Source: Aquimarina pacifica (GTDB taxonomy: Bacteria > Bacteroidota > Bacteroidia > Flavobacteriales > Flavobacteriaceae). Taken from it: DNA of 64,000 bases. How positions within the stretch are numbered: position 1 is the stretch's first letter; the number at the start of each line of letters is the position of its first letter. The stretch is from the NCBI RefSeq assembly GCF_000520955.1, contig NZ_JACC01000007.1, positions 1 to 64,000 on the forward strand, read 5' to 3'. This document shows positions 36,035 to 45,603 of the stretch, piece by piece. The notes under the pieces were generated by a model. It was not told where the DNA came from. It saw only the letters and a list, made by a program, of their open reading frames with translations, and searched no databases. A program made the position numbers and the translations under genes.

Positions 36035-38359
36035 TTACTGAGGGCCATATCCATATTCATATCCATAATTATATCCCGCTCTTTTATTAAACTTGACATC
36101 ATTAAATACATATGCCATGTTTTTGAGTTTTTGGGTTTTGCTTAAATCTTTAGAAAATTGAATAAGACGTTTATCTGTATAGTTAGATCGGGTAATAAAT
36201 ATAGTGGCATCAGCATGATTAGCCATTAATAAAGTATCAGCTACAAGAACCGTAGGAGCTGTATCCAAAATAATAAAATCATATTCTTTTTTTGCATATT
36301 CTAAAAACTTCTCAAGATTATCTCCTGCAACTAACTCTGCAGCATTGAGAGGGATTGGACCGCTGAAACAAACATCAGGAAAAGAGTTCTCATCATCATG
36401 CGGTCTATAAATGCAATCTTCCCAAGCTATCTGAGAGTCGTAGAGGTAGCTAGACAATCCTACTTTATTCTTGTTCGAGTCAAAATAATTATGGAGCTGC
36501 GGGTTTCTTAAATCTGCACCGATTAATAACACCTTTTTATTAAGGCTCGAAAATGCCATTGCCAAATTAAGTGCAATTAACGTTTTACCCTCTCCTTTGA
36601 TCGCGGATGTAATATATACCACGTGCCCATCACCGTTATTCTTTCTAGGCAATAAATAATTTACATTGGTACATAAAATACGAAAAGATTCTGCCTTTAC
36701 AGATCTTTCATTGGTCTCAAAAATAGCCATGGGATCTTTTAAGGATGGAATTTCTGCCAAAACCGGAATTTCATTACTCAATTTCTCAAGATCTGATTTT
36801 GTCTTTAATTTCGTATCAAAAAAGAATTTTGTAAAAAAGAAAGCTAACGGAATAAAGAGTCCTAAAATAATCGAAAAACCTAAAATAATTATTTTTTTGG
36901 GAGATACCGGTTTGAGACTAGTCAAACCATAATCAACTACCTTAACCGAAGGAGCCGTAACCGCAAAATTTATAGCCGCTTCTTCTCTCTTTTGCAACAA
37001 TAATAAAAATAGATTTTCTTTTATGAACTGCTGCCTCTCAATAGCCCTAAGTTTCTTTTCTTTTTCTGGAAGTCTTGTAAACATTGCCCCAGCGCTACTT
37101 TCTTTTTTTCGAAGTTGTCTTAACGATACTCTCAACTGATTTTGATAAGTAGTAACTGTATTAATGATATTTAGCTTTGCTTGAGCCAACTGTGAAGACA
37201 ACAATTGTACTGTTGGGTTATTTGGCCCCGCACTAGTTATCAATTTTTCTCTTTGTAAAACTACTTGATTATATTCATAAACCAAGCTGTTAATACTTGT
37301 GTTTTCTACCCCTATATCCGCTGGCAACAAGCTAAAACTAGTCTGATCATTCAATGTACCTTTTAAAAGTTTAGACAATTCAATTTGAGTTTCTAATCTA
37401 AAAACTTCACTTTCTGCTATTGACTTCTTTTCTATCGTTATTCCTGCATCAGCCTCTATATATGACAAATTATTAGACTGTTTGTATTCTTTCTTATCAA
37501 TCTCTATAGAATCTAACTCTTTTGATAAGTATAGAAATCTATCGTCAATAAAATCCAGTGTACGTTTTGATACAAGCTGGCGATCTAGTATACCATCAGT
37601 ATTGAACTTAGCAATAAGCTCATTCACTATTGCTTCTGATAAATCAGAACTTTCATTTTTTATCGTAATAGATAAAACATCACTTTTATCTCCAAACGAC
37701 TTTACATTCAATTCTTTGATAAGCTGAAGTATCGTTTCTTTTTTATTTTTTATTTTTATGAGAAAATCTTTGTCTTGGTGTTGCTCAACACCTTCATTTT
37801 TATTTAATGCTATTTTGATGGGGAAATTAGTCTGTGTAAAATTAACAGAAGCAGCATCCATTGAGATGGTTTTATTGGCAGGATTTGTGATTTTAACCAC
37901 ACCTCCTTCGATCGACACACTATAGATTAATGGTTTTTCGATATTATCATTTTCGAATAATTTCTCTACCATAACGGGACACTGAAAAACCCTTCTATTC
38001 TTTACATTACCAACCTCATAATATTCGACATCAAGATTAAGTGTGGTAACTACTTGTTCTAATAATCTATAGGATTTTATTACAGCAACTTCATTATCCA
38101 AATTAATTTTGGACCCTGCACCGAGCAACGAAAGGGCGTCTGTCGCGATATCAAATTCTTTAGAATCATCTATAATTTTTATTTTTGCTTCAGTCGAGAA
38201 TATTACTGGGGCATATCTGATATACAAAAACCCAACAATAATGCAAAAGAATACTGAGGCCAAAAACCAAGGCCATTTATAAGCATAGCGTAACAAATTC
38301 TCTTTTAATGAAAGCGAATCTTCTCTTTCGTTATCCAGAATATAAATAGGATCCTTCAT
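36035..38359 (-). CDS. wzc: Polysaccharide co-polymerase with tyrosine autokinase domain (Wzc type)
   Basis: 774 residues. A Wzz-like N-terminal part has transmembrane helices at ~29-49 (WPWFLASVFFCIIVGFLYI) and ~488-507 (IIILGFSIILGLFIPLAFFF), enclosing a coiled-coil periplasmic region. The cytoplasmic BY-kinase domain has Walker A SAIKGEGKT (~583-591), Walker A' LLIGADLRNP (~611-620) and DFIILDTAP. The extreme C-terminus is a tyrosine cluster, AGYNYGYEYGYGPQ (five Tyr), the expected autophosphorylation site. Together with Wza it controls chain length and export of the polymer made by this operon. It is the last gene, one base after wza. Confidence 0.93.
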   Translation of the reverse strand: MKDPIYILDNEREDSLSLKENLLRYAYKWPWFLASVFFCIIVGFLYIRYAPVIFSTEAKIKIIDDSKEFDIATDALSLLGAGSKINLDNEVAVIKSYRLLEQVVTTLNLDVEYYEVGNVKNRRVFQCPVMVEKLFENDNIEKPLIYSVSIEGGVVKITNPANKTISMDAASVNFTQTNFPIKIALNKNEGVEQHQDKDFLIKIKNKKETILQLIKELNVKSFGDKSDVLSITIKNESSDLSEAIVNELIAKFNTDGILDRQLVSKRTLDFIDDRFLYLSKELDSIEIDKKEYKQSNNLSYIEADAGITIEKKSIAESEVFRLETQIELSKLLKGTLNDQTSFSLLPADIGVENTSINSLVYEYNQVVLQREKLITSAGPNNPTVQLLSSQLAQAKLNIINTVTTYQNQLRVSLRQLRKKESSAGAMFTRLPEKEKKLRAIERQQFIKENLFLLLLQKREEAAINFAVTAPSVKVVDYGLTSLKPVSPKKIIILGFSIILGLFIPLAFFFTKFFFDTKLKTKSDLEKLSNEIPVLAEIPSLKDPMAIFETNERSVKAESFRILCTNVNYLLPRKNNGDGHVVYITSAIKGEGKTLIALNLAMAFSSLNKKVLLIGADLRNPQLHNYFDSNKNKVGLSSYLYDSQIAWEDCIYRPHDDENSFPDVCFSGPIPLNAAELVAGDNLEKFLEYAKKEYDFIILDTAPTVLVADTLLMANHADATIFITRSNYTDKRLIQFSKDLSKTQKLKNMAYVFNDVKFNKRAGYNYGYEYGYGPQ

Positions 38360-38360
38360 A

Positions 38361-39149
38361 TTATCTCGAAATTAAAACTATTGAAGAAAGAAGTAACGAT
38401 GCAATAGTTAGAACGATACCTGCATTTCCTATAAAACCTGCACTCTTCACCTTTGTATTATTAGGGTTTACGATAATTATATCGTTTGGTTTGATATAGT
38501 AAAAAGGCCCACTAAACCAGTCTGCACTTGTGAGATCAATATGATTGATTGTACGAACTCCGTTTTCTTCTCTAATAAACAAAATATCCTCTCTTTTTCC
38601 TGTAATGGTCAAATCCCCGGCATAACCCAACGCCTGAGGTAGTGTAATATTTTGTTCAGTAAAGCCATAGGTCCCTGGTCTAATAACTTCGCCTAGTATT
38701 GTTACTTTTGCATTTATCAACCTTATATTTACTGAAGCATCTTTTAGATGTCCCCCTTCTGCCAAAAGTCGCTCAATTTCTTTCTCGGCATCTTCTATGA
38801 TCATACCTCCTAAGAGAAGTTTGCCTAACACAGGAAAATCAATACCTCCTTCTTGTGACACCAAATACCCTTGTAATTTCAATGCTTCTAAATCAAAATT
38901 AACAGCTCCTCCCAAAGACTTTATATTATATGGTATCGCTGCCTCGGGTATAGGAGAATCAACTACGATATTAAGAATATCATTCGGTTGTATTTTTGAG
39001 TTTTGATAAGAAATATTTTCTACATTGTAATTCTTAGCATCCTGAAAATATAATATATCCTTTTTGCTTGCACAAGATTGCATTAATACAATACTTAATA
39101 CGATAAGACTATTTCGGTACATTTTTTTCTGTATAACTTTCAAAATCAT
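38361..39149 (-). CDS. wza: Polysaccharide export outer-membrane lipoprotein (Wza type)
   Basis: 262 residues, or 253 from the Met at 39122 (MYRNSLIVLSIVLMQSC), which is the better start because it places the lipobox LMQSC correctly. A poly-export domain (KIQPNDILNIVVDSPIPEAA) is followed by an SLBB-type segment (KVTILGEVIRPGTYGF) and a C-terminal hydrophobic helix (IGNAGIVLTIASLLLSSIVL) that in Wza forms the outer-membrane ring. It forms the export channel with Wzc, whose gene follows at once. Confidence 0.92.
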   Translation of the reverse strand: MILKVIQKKMYRNSLIVLSIVLMQSCASKKDILYFQDAKNYNVENISYQNSKIQPNDILNIVVDSPIPEAAIPYNIKSLGGAVNFDLEALKLQGYLVSQEGGIDFPVLGKLLLGGMIIEDAEKEIERLLAEGGHLKDASVNIRLINAKVTILGEVIRPGTYGFTEQNITLPQALGYAGDLTITGKREDILFIREENGVRTINHIDLTSADWFSGPFYYIKPNDIIIVNPNNTKVKSAGFIGNAGIVLTIASLLLSSIVLISR

Positions 39150-39221
39150 TGTTTTGAGTTTGAAATTAATTAATATAAAATTACTTTTATTTACAATTTT
39201 AATGTGTTTATCCTTATTGTT

Positions 39222-39968
39222 TTATACACCTTTGCCTCTAAATTTGAAGCTTAATACTTCAAGAATAAACTTAGGGGTTGATACCAAATTACGTTCTGCA
39301 AGACGTTTTGGTTCTTTTAAGAAACGAGGAAGCCACTCTAGTCCAATTTTAATCCAAAACTCACTAGATCTTTTTACCGTTCCTGCATAAAAATCAAATA
39401 CTGCTCCTATTGCACAAATGATTTCTGCATTGATTTCATTTCTATTTTGGAACCCCCATTTTTCTTGTTTTGGAGCTGTCATCCCTACAAATAATACAGT
39501 TGGTTTGCACGCGTTTATTTTTTTTAGCATTATGGCATTATCCTCTTCACTAAATACCTTTTTGTAAGGAGGAGAATAAGTAGAAACTTCTACATTCGGA
39601 AATTCATTTTTAGCTCTTTTTTTTATGAGATCTAAAGTAGTTTCTGCGGCTCCCAAAAAGAAACATGACCCACCAGTATTATCGAGATGCTGCATTAAAA
39701 ACATAAACACATCAAATCCAGCTATTTTTTCGATCTTTCTTTTATTCAAAACTTTTGATGCCCAAACAATCCCAATCCCATCTGGCAGTAATACATCTGA
39801 GTTCTTAAGAACATACTCAAACTGCTCATCTTTCTTGCTCATGCAATAACTATGAGGGTTTATCGTATTAATAATACGGTTGGTTTCAAAATCAATATCG
39901 GATACAGTTTTACCAAAAACTTCAAATCCCATTAAAGAACCCATCTCTTTTCTTTTATAATTACACAA
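39222..39968 (-). CDS. WecG/TagA/CpsF family glycosyltransferase (GT26)
   Basis: 248 residues, or about 235 from the Met at residue 14 (MGFEVFGKTVSDIDFETN), which resembles the usual family start. Family signatures: LLPDGIGIVWASK, FFLGAAETTLDLIK, VGMTAPKQEKW and GAVFDFYAGTVKRS, then WIKIGLEWLPRFLKEPKRL. These enzymes add ManNAc, ManNAcA or a similar sugar as the second residue on a lipid-linked GlcNAc, which fits the WecA-like initiator in this operon. The exact sugar cannot be told from sequence. Confidence 0.92.
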   Translation of the reverse strand: MCNYKRKEMGSLMGFEVFGKTVSDIDFETNRIINTINPHSYCMSKKDEQFEYVLKNSDVLLPDGIGIVWASKVLNKRKIEKIAGFDVFMFLMQHLDNTGGSCFFLGAAETTLDLIKKRAKNEFPNVEVSTYSPPYKKVFSEEDNAIMLKKINACKPTVLFVGMTAPKQEKWGFQNRNEINAEIICAIGAVFDFYAGTVKRSSEFWIKIGLEWLPRFLKEPKRLAERNLVSTPKFILEVLSFKFRGKGV

Positions 39969-40077
39969 AATAACTCTTTTCCCATCTTACAACGCTTTTT
40001 TGAATAAACTCGTATTCATAACGCTACTAAAAAATTATATTTAAAATCTCTTTTCTAACATAAATTTAGAATCTACA

Positions 40078-40617
40078 TCATCCTAACATTTTTTCATGTT
40101 GTAATATTTCGTCTTTATTAAATCTATACTTCAATAATTTTGCTGGATTTCCGCCAACGATAGCGTAAGCCTCAACATCTTTTGTCACAACACTTCCGGC
40201 AGCAATAATCGCCCCTTTGCCAATATGTATTCCTGACATAATGATAGCTCCATAACCTATCCAAACATCATCCTCAACAATAACTTTTGAGTTCAAGCCA
40301 AACCAATTATAATCAGCATCTCTAATTTGTGACGCTAAGCGAATAGGGACTCCTATCTCCTTATAATTATGATCATATTTACCCACAAAGGCTACATGAT
40401 TTCCTATAATCACATTATCCCCTATGATTGCATCACACTCTATCTGAGAAAACCTTCCTATATAAAAATTATCTCCTATTCTGATTTCATTTTTGGCCCA
40501 TAAATGTACCCCTTTACCACTGTGAAACCCTTTTCCAATCCTATAATTTCTATACTTAATGTTTTTAAGATAGTAATCTCTTAGTGCTACAATTTGGTTT
40601 TTAATTATTCTAAGCAT
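40078..40617 (-). CDS. Left-handed beta-helix (hexapeptide) acyltransferase
   Basis: 179 residues with hexapeptide repeats throughout ~30-160, for example IRIGDNFYIG, CDAIIGDNVIIGNHVAFVG and VIVEDDVWIGYGAIIMSGI, ending HIGKGAIIAAGSVVTKDV and VGGNPAKLLKYRF. This is the WcaF/maa-type sugar O-acetyltransferase pattern; the YDH motif (VGKYDHNYKEIG) probably carries the catalytic His. It overlaps the preceding glycosyltransferase gene by 13 bp, indicating translational coupling. Likely O-acetylates a residue of the repeat unit. Confidence 0.88.
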   Translation of the reverse strand: MLRIIKNQIVALRDYYLKNIKYRNYRIGKGFHSGKGVHLWAKNEIRIGDNFYIGRFSQIECDAIIGDNVIIGNHVAFVGKYDHNYKEIGVPIRLASQIRDADYNWFGLNSKVIVEDDVWIGYGAIIMSGIHIGKGAIIAAGSVVTKDVEAYAIVGGNPAKLLKYRFNKDEILQHEKMLG

Positions 40618-41843
40618 TTCTTATAGATATCATATGTTTTCTTTCCCTTTTCATCCCAGTAATAATCCTTTATTCTCTCACTACATCCTTTCTTTAAATC
40701 TTTTAATTGTTCTGGATTTTCGATTAATTGATCAATTTTTTCACTGAACATCTCTATACTATTCGAAACATTCTCCAAAGGTATTTTAATACCGCAGCTA
40801 TCATCTATAACATTACCAAACCCACAAGTATCATGACACAAGACTGGTGTATTTGCCTGTAACGCTTCGAAAACCACTGTACTTGTAGCTTCTAACACAC
40901 TGGTGAAAAATAACATATCAGACGCTTCAATTAATTTTTTAGCCTCTTTATGGGTTACACTACCTAACCAATTCACATTGTCTAATCCGAGTTGTTCTGC
41001 CATCGTTTTATACAAATTTGCACTCGGACCATCACCTACAATATTCAAAATCAAATTATCTTTATACTTAGATTTGGCAATGGTCTTTAATGCTATTGGT
41101 AAAGCTTTTCTTCCTGTAATAAAACCCACCCATACAAGGACCAATTTTTCATTGTCAGTAACTTTTATGTTATAATCAATTGGCAATTTATGTGCACCCG
41201 TTTCTGGTATTATAATAGGGTTTGTTCTCGCGTGTCTAGACACATTTTCTTTTCCCGTAGGACTTGCCAATATTACATAATCGGCTCTCTTATATGCTTT
41301 CTTAGGTCGAGAAGAAAAAATCATCTGAATTCTGTTGATTATATTTCTTGTCAAGTAAAATAGTTTATTTCTAAAATCTAACACAGAAAAATAGCTGATC
41401 GGAAATTGATTGTACCCTCCTACAGGCCCTATGACATATGGTATATCATCTAATTTCCACAAATAACCGGGCTCTCTATACCCAATCATATTAAGCTGAT
41501 GAACAATATCAAATTGTTCTTTCGAAATAAGTTCTTTTGCCAAGTCTAAGGCTTTTTTTTGCCACCTCTTGTAATGTGTATAAAAGCTCGCAGAACCTTG
41601 TTTCCAGAACAACATTCTTCCTCTTTCTCCTATGTCGATATAATGAAAATCAGGAACGAATTTAATATCGAGCTCTGATATTACCTCCTCTATATCTTTT
41701 TTAAAACCTAATTCAGTAATAACCGTAAGCTTACAATAATTGCTTATACTCATTACCCAGTTCCACCCCATACCTATTTCTGAACCCCAATTGGGTCCAC
41801 AAGCATATGCCGAAACTAAAATATGCATCGGTTTACTCTCCAT
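40605..41843 (-). CDS. Glycosyltransferase family 4
   Basis: 412 residues. GT-B fold: the N-terminal half includes SAYACGPNWGSEIGMGW and IGPVGGYNQFP. The C-terminal half has LVLVWVGFITGRKALPIAL, LNIVGDGPSANLYK, VNWLGSVTHKEAKKLI and LFFTSVLEATSTVVFEAL, where the Glu-rich E...E motif binds the nucleotide sugar. The start overlaps the stop of the upstream GT4 gene by 11 bp; a second Met at 41828 is possible. Donor and acceptor cannot be predicted. Confidence 0.9.
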   Translation of the reverse strand: MESKPMHILVSAYACGPNWGSEIGMGWNWVMSISNYCKLTVITELGFKKDIEEVISELDIKFVPDFHYIDIGERGRMLFWKQGSASFYTHYKRWQKKALDLAKELISKEQFDIVHQLNMIGYREPGYLWKLDDIPYVIGPVGGYNQFPISYFSVLDFRNKLFYLTRNIINRIQMIFSSRPKKAYKRADYVILASPTGKENVSRHARTNPIIIPETGAHKLPIDYNIKVTDNEKLVLVWVGFITGRKALPIALKTIAKSKYKDNLILNIVGDGPSANLYKTMAEQLGLDNVNWLGSVTHKEAKKLIEASDMLFFTSVLEATSTVVFEALQANTPVLCHDTCGFGNVIDDSCGIKIPLENVSNSIEMFSEKIDQLIENPEQLKDLKKGCSERIKDYYWDEKGKKTYDIYKKCLE

Positions 41844-43005
41844 AAAGTACTTTATTAAATCCTGTCAACATGCATGCTGCCTGATGAGTTGGATTATAAA
41901 TCTCTTTTATTACGTGTTGACAATTTATTCTATTGGTCTCTTTAGAAATACCCTTAGCAATCCAGTGTTTTAATTTTGAAACCATATCATCAAAATCACC
42001 ATACTTATAAAACACTCCTGTCACACCATCTTCAATAGCCTCAACCTCTGGATTTTGAAATCTAAAATCATCATGTGTCAATACAGGAACACCATAAGCT
42101 AATGAATGCATACAATTAAGACCTACATTACCCGGAGAAAGTAACAAGTCTGCTTCTACGAAGTAAGGAGCGATACTTTCTTCATCATATAATGCCCCAG
42201 CAAAGTATACCTGATCATCTAATTGATTTTCTTTACAATAAGACTCCATCCCTTTCTTTTCTTGCCCTTCTCCGATAAAAATACAATTAGTAATAACTAA
42301 ATCTTCTTTAAGCGTCTTTACCACCTTCAGAATATCAAGAACTCCTTTTGCAGCAGCCAATCTGCCTATAAAAATTAGGGTGAATGCATTCGGATCTTTA
42401 AACATCGTATGCTTTTTACCGGCTATTTTATTTGACTCATAGTCCTCTAGAATCTTAAACTGCTTATTAGGTTGAAGTGAATTATAAATAACATGTACCT
42501 TGTTGGGATTATACCCATCATTAATCATAATATTTCTCTGAAAATTTCCATAGAGAAATAGAGCATCTCCTAACCATCTAAAAAACACAATCCTTAAAAG
42601 TTTCTTTATACCTTTATCCAAACCTCTATTACCATGAGTCCAATAAATGACCTTTTTACCTCTAAGTTTACATAAGAAAGCAAATAACCATATTGGATAA
42701 TGCCCTATTGCTCCTTCAAATACAAATACTTTAAACTTGGATTTAAAAATTTCTTTAATAATTCCCGTTTGCCATAGCAGTTTATCAGGCCTATAGAGGT
42801 AGTTTTTAGTTTTAATCCATCGTACCCTTTCTTTTCCTTCTGCACTAGCGTATTCATATGGTATAGGTTCAATACCGCCTTTCTTTATGGTATCTCCAAA
42901 AAAACTAAACTCATAGTGTTTATCTATACTACTCAGTTTTTGAAAAATCCCTAATCGATAGTAAGGCATTAATTTACAAACCATTGCAACATTTACTTTT
43001 TCCAT
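41833..43005 (-). CDS. Glycosyltransferase family 4
   Basis: 390 residues with a two-domain GT-B pattern: VCKLMPYYRLGIFQKLS at the N-terminus, then LIFIGRLAAAKGVLDILKV, IFIGEGQEKKGMESYCKE, VYFAGALYDEESIAPYFVEA, and ADLLLSPGNVGLNCMHSLAY followed by GVPVLT. The last block is the EX7E-equivalent region, although the first Glu is replaced by Gly/Asn (GNVGLN), which is unusual and could affect donor choice. Lies 30 bp downstream of the polymerase gene and overlaps the next transferase gene. Confidence 0.9.
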   Translation of the reverse strand: MEKVNVAMVCKLMPYYRLGIFQKLSSIDKHYEFSFFGDTIKKGGIEPIPYEYASAEGKERVRWIKTKNYLYRPDKLLWQTGIIKEIFKSKFKVFVFEGAIGHYPIWLFAFLCKLRGKKVIYWTHGNRGLDKGIKKLLRIVFFRWLGDALFLYGNFQRNIMINDGYNPNKVHVIYNSLQPNKQFKILEDYESNKIAGKKHTMFKDPNAFTLIFIGRLAAAKGVLDILKVVKTLKEDLVITNCIFIGEGQEKKGMESYCKENQLDDQVYFAGALYDEESIAPYFVEADLLLSPGNVGLNCMHSLAYGVPVLTHDDFRFQNPEVEAIEDGVTGVFYKYGDFDDMVSKLKHWIAKGISKETNRINCQHVIKEIYNPTHQAACMLTGFNKVLYGE

Positions 43006-43035
43006 GTGATACTTTTTTTATTGCGCATGTTCTTA

Positions 43036-44304
43036 TTAATAACTCTTAAGCATTGACTTATCATGATGTTGTAGATCACTCTCTAATGTACTCTTTACAA
43101 AATTCTTGACCTCCATATTATTAGAAATAATTATTACATAAAACAAAGAGGCTATCAGCATAAAAGGCTGGACCAAAAAACTTTCAAAAGTCGCACCTAC
43201 CAAGATACCTATCAAGATACTTTTTTCTATTGGTTCTAACTTTTTCCAGGTTTTTGATATGACCATAAAAAAACAAATGAGTACAACAATTCCTCCTCCT
43301 GATAGTATTTCGATATATGAACTATGAAATGATAAATTTTCTAGAGTATCCAAATAATAAAAGCCTATCCCTCTATTTTCTCTAAGTATGACATCATTAA
43401 GATTAAATAGTCCGTTACCCAGTAGCATGAAATTTTTCGTAAACATCTCTTCAAAAGCCAATGTCCAGATTTGATATCTCCCTGAGGTAAGTATAATAAC
43501 ATCTTCTTCTGAGAAATCTTGAATTATTAAACCTACAATTACGCCAATAATCATCAATGTAGACAGAGAAACCCTATAAAACCTATTCTTTATATTAGAT
43601 ATTCCAAAATAAAAAATCAGGGCTACTACTATTATAAGAAATGCATTTCTAGAAGTAAGTGTAGCTACTCCCCCATACATCAAAATAAGTAGGAGGTTAA
43701 AATAAGAGGTGTCTTTGGAGATTGTGTTGTATCTAAAATAAAATGATACCAAAAAACCAGTTACTACATAAAAACCAAAATGTATTTCGTCTTGAAAAAA
43801 GCCTCCGAATCCCCCATCGGTTTCATACATATTTACCCCACTGACAATAGCTAAGGCGAACCATAACAAAAAATTAGCGAATAAAGTTTTTCTGAAGATA
43901 TCCAGAACTTTGAACTGAACCACCTTTGTAATTTTGATTCCAAATTTTGCTTGATAAACTCTGATTAATAATTTTATTAGGAAATAATAAAAAATGAAAT
44001 ATACGGGAAAAGCCAAATTAGGTAATAAATTAATTCGGGTATTGGTAATTAATGTAAAAGAAGCTGTAAAAAGAAGTAAAAAAGAGATCATAATAATCCA
44101 CTCTTTTTTACTCAGAAATTTAATTTTGATTTTTTCTCGATCGACAAATAAAATAACCCCAAGAATAAAGATCAAGCAAAAAAGCAATTTACCGACACTT
44201 CCCAAAGTTGTTATTATACCAATGAATTTTATCGAATTCATTATTACTAATGTCAAAAAAATAATCAAAGATATTTCTAATACCCGCCTCTCTAATTTAT
44301 CCAT
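43036..44304 (-). CDS. wzy: O-antigen/exopolysaccharide polymerase-like membrane protein (Wzy type)
   Basis: 422 residues from the ATG at 44304, which overlaps the flippase stop by eight bases (ATGGATAA). The open frame reaches back to 44343, but the coupled start is more likely. About 10-12 transmembrane helices, with a large extracytoplasmic loop around residues 270-340 (LTSGRYQIWTLAFEEMFTKN, then LGNGLFNLND and LSFHSSYIEILSGGG). The xSGRxxxW...H(N/S)xYxExL pattern is shared with Wzy/WaaL polymerases and ligases. Primary sequence is otherwise poorly conserved, as usual. Role: joins repeat units at the periplasmic face. Confidence 0.82.
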   Translation of the reverse strand: MDKLERRVLEISLIIFLTLVIMNSIKFIGIITTLGSVGKLLFCLIFILGVILFVDREKIKIKFLSKKEWIIMISFLLLFTASFTLITNTRINLLPNLAFPVYFIFYYFLIKLLIRVYQAKFGIKITKVVQFKVLDIFRKTLFANFLLWFALAIVSGVNMYETDGGFGGFFQDEIHFGFYVVTGFLVSFYFRYNTISKDTSYFNLLLILMYGGVATLTSRNAFLIIVVALIFYFGISNIKNRFYRVSLSTLMIIGVIVGLIIQDFSEEDVIILTSGRYQIWTLAFEEMFTKNFMLLGNGLFNLNDVILRENRGIGFYYLDTLENLSFHSSYIEILSGGGIVVLICFFMVISKTWKKLEPIEKSILIGILVGATFESFLVQPFMLIASLFYVIIISNNMEVKNFVKSTLESDLQHHDKSMLKSY

Positions 44305-45556
44305 GGACCAACTTGGGATTAATAATTCTTTTATATAAAACAAAATAGGTTAATTGATAAAATAAATTCTCAATCATCATTGTATAAAACACACCTAAAA
44401 TAGCGAATTTAGAAATAAGAAAATACCCTAAAATGACTGATATCATACTTCTCGGAATTAATATCCAAAAATTAACATCAGTTCTTTTTATTGAGTTAAG
44501 TGCTATTTTAATAGGTTGAAAAACAACATTAATAGCCTGTACAATAAATGGATATATTACCAACACTCCTAAGTTTTTATATTTTTCTCCGAATAATAGA
44601 TCAATAATATATTGACCAAAAAAGAATCCGATAATCACCAAAATAACGGCCATAAATCCAAAAAGCAGCACCCATTTCTTAACCCCTCTATTGATTCTCG
44701 AATAATCATCATTCATTTTTACAAATAATGGAAGAAGATAAGAACTCAATGCGGTTAATATTGGGTTCACCAAATTGGCTACACTCATGAGTACTCCAAA
44801 GATTGCAATATCATCCTTGGTCGTTATATATAATAATAACCATGGATAAATATTTGAACTTAAATGAAATAAAAAATTAGATCCTAAGAGCCATTTCCCT
44901 ATTTTCCAATTAACAAGCCAAAAATCGATGTATTGCTGTTTTAAGATTTTGGTATTGGTTCTATTTTTAAAAAAATATATCAAAGCAATCCCAATGTACA
45001 CAGAAGACGTTACTCCTAAAAAAAATGACAAGTTCTGCGATTCTCTTATTAGAATTACGAGCAACAATGAAATAATACTGAGAGAACACACTAGTCCATA
45101 TATCAAATTTTGTTTGGTTTTTCGCTCACTTAGTAATGTTTCGCGTACAAAAAAATAAAATGAATGTGCAACAACATATAAGAGAAAAAGAAAAAAAACC
45201 AGGCTATCTAAATTATCAAAGGAGAAATAATAGAGTATAGGAAATATAACTATAATACATACTGTAAAAACGAGTTTAAGATATAGATTAAAACCATGAT
45301 AATCTTGCGCAAAAGAACCTTTAAAATCATTGAGATTTATAGCATAAGGCTTCGAGATAATTGCACTTTGAAACCCCAAAACAAAAAGTGTTATAGAAAA
45401 AAGTAATACTAAATCTGCATAGCTATCTCTGCTATAAGTTCTGGCCAAAACGACTGTTGTCAAAAGCGTTGTTACACTCATAAAAGCCTGATCAACCAAA
45501 ACACTAAATAGTTTTGGTATTTCTTTATTATTTTTGAGATTATATTTTTTTAACAC
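44297..45556 (-). CDS. wzx: Polysaccharide flippase (Wzx type)
   Basis: 419 residues with about 12 hydrophobic helices in pairs and few long loops. It opens with a polysaccharide-synthase-like segment (LFSVLVDQAFMSVTTLLTTV, then LARTYSRDSYADLVLLFS), fitting the MOP/PST superfamily. Co-location with wzy and glycosyltransferases supports lipid-linked repeat-unit flipping. The stop overlaps the wzy start by eight bases. Confidence 0.85.
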   Translation of the reverse strand: MLKKYNLKNNKEIPKLFSVLVDQAFMSVTTLLTTVVLARTYSRDSYADLVLLFSITLFVLGFQSAIISKPYAINLNDFKGSFAQDYHGFNLYLKLVFTVCIIVIFPILYYFSFDNLDSLVFFLFLLYVVAHSFYFFVRETLLSERKTKQNLIYGLVCSLSIISLLLVILIRESQNLSFFLGVTSSVYIGIALIYFFKNRTNTKILKQQYIDFWLVNWKIGKWLLGSNFLFHLSSNIYPWLLLYITTKDDIAIFGVLMSVANLVNPILTALSSYLLPLFVKMNDDYSRINRGVKKWVLLFGFMAVILVIIGFFFGQYIIDLLFGEKYKNLGVLVIYPFIVQAINVVFQPIKIALNSIKRTDVNFWILIPRSMISVILGYFLISKFAILGVFYTMMIENLFYQLTYFVLYKRIINPKLVHG

Positions 45557-45603
45557 CTATTGCTTGTATTATGATAGAAGTAATTTCAACTGTAGATTAG
45601 TTC

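Noticed and set aside
44305..44343. Longer start of the Wzy-type polymerase
   Set aside because: It would overlap the flippase gene by 47 bp; the ATG at 44304 gives an eight-base overlap typical of coupled genes.
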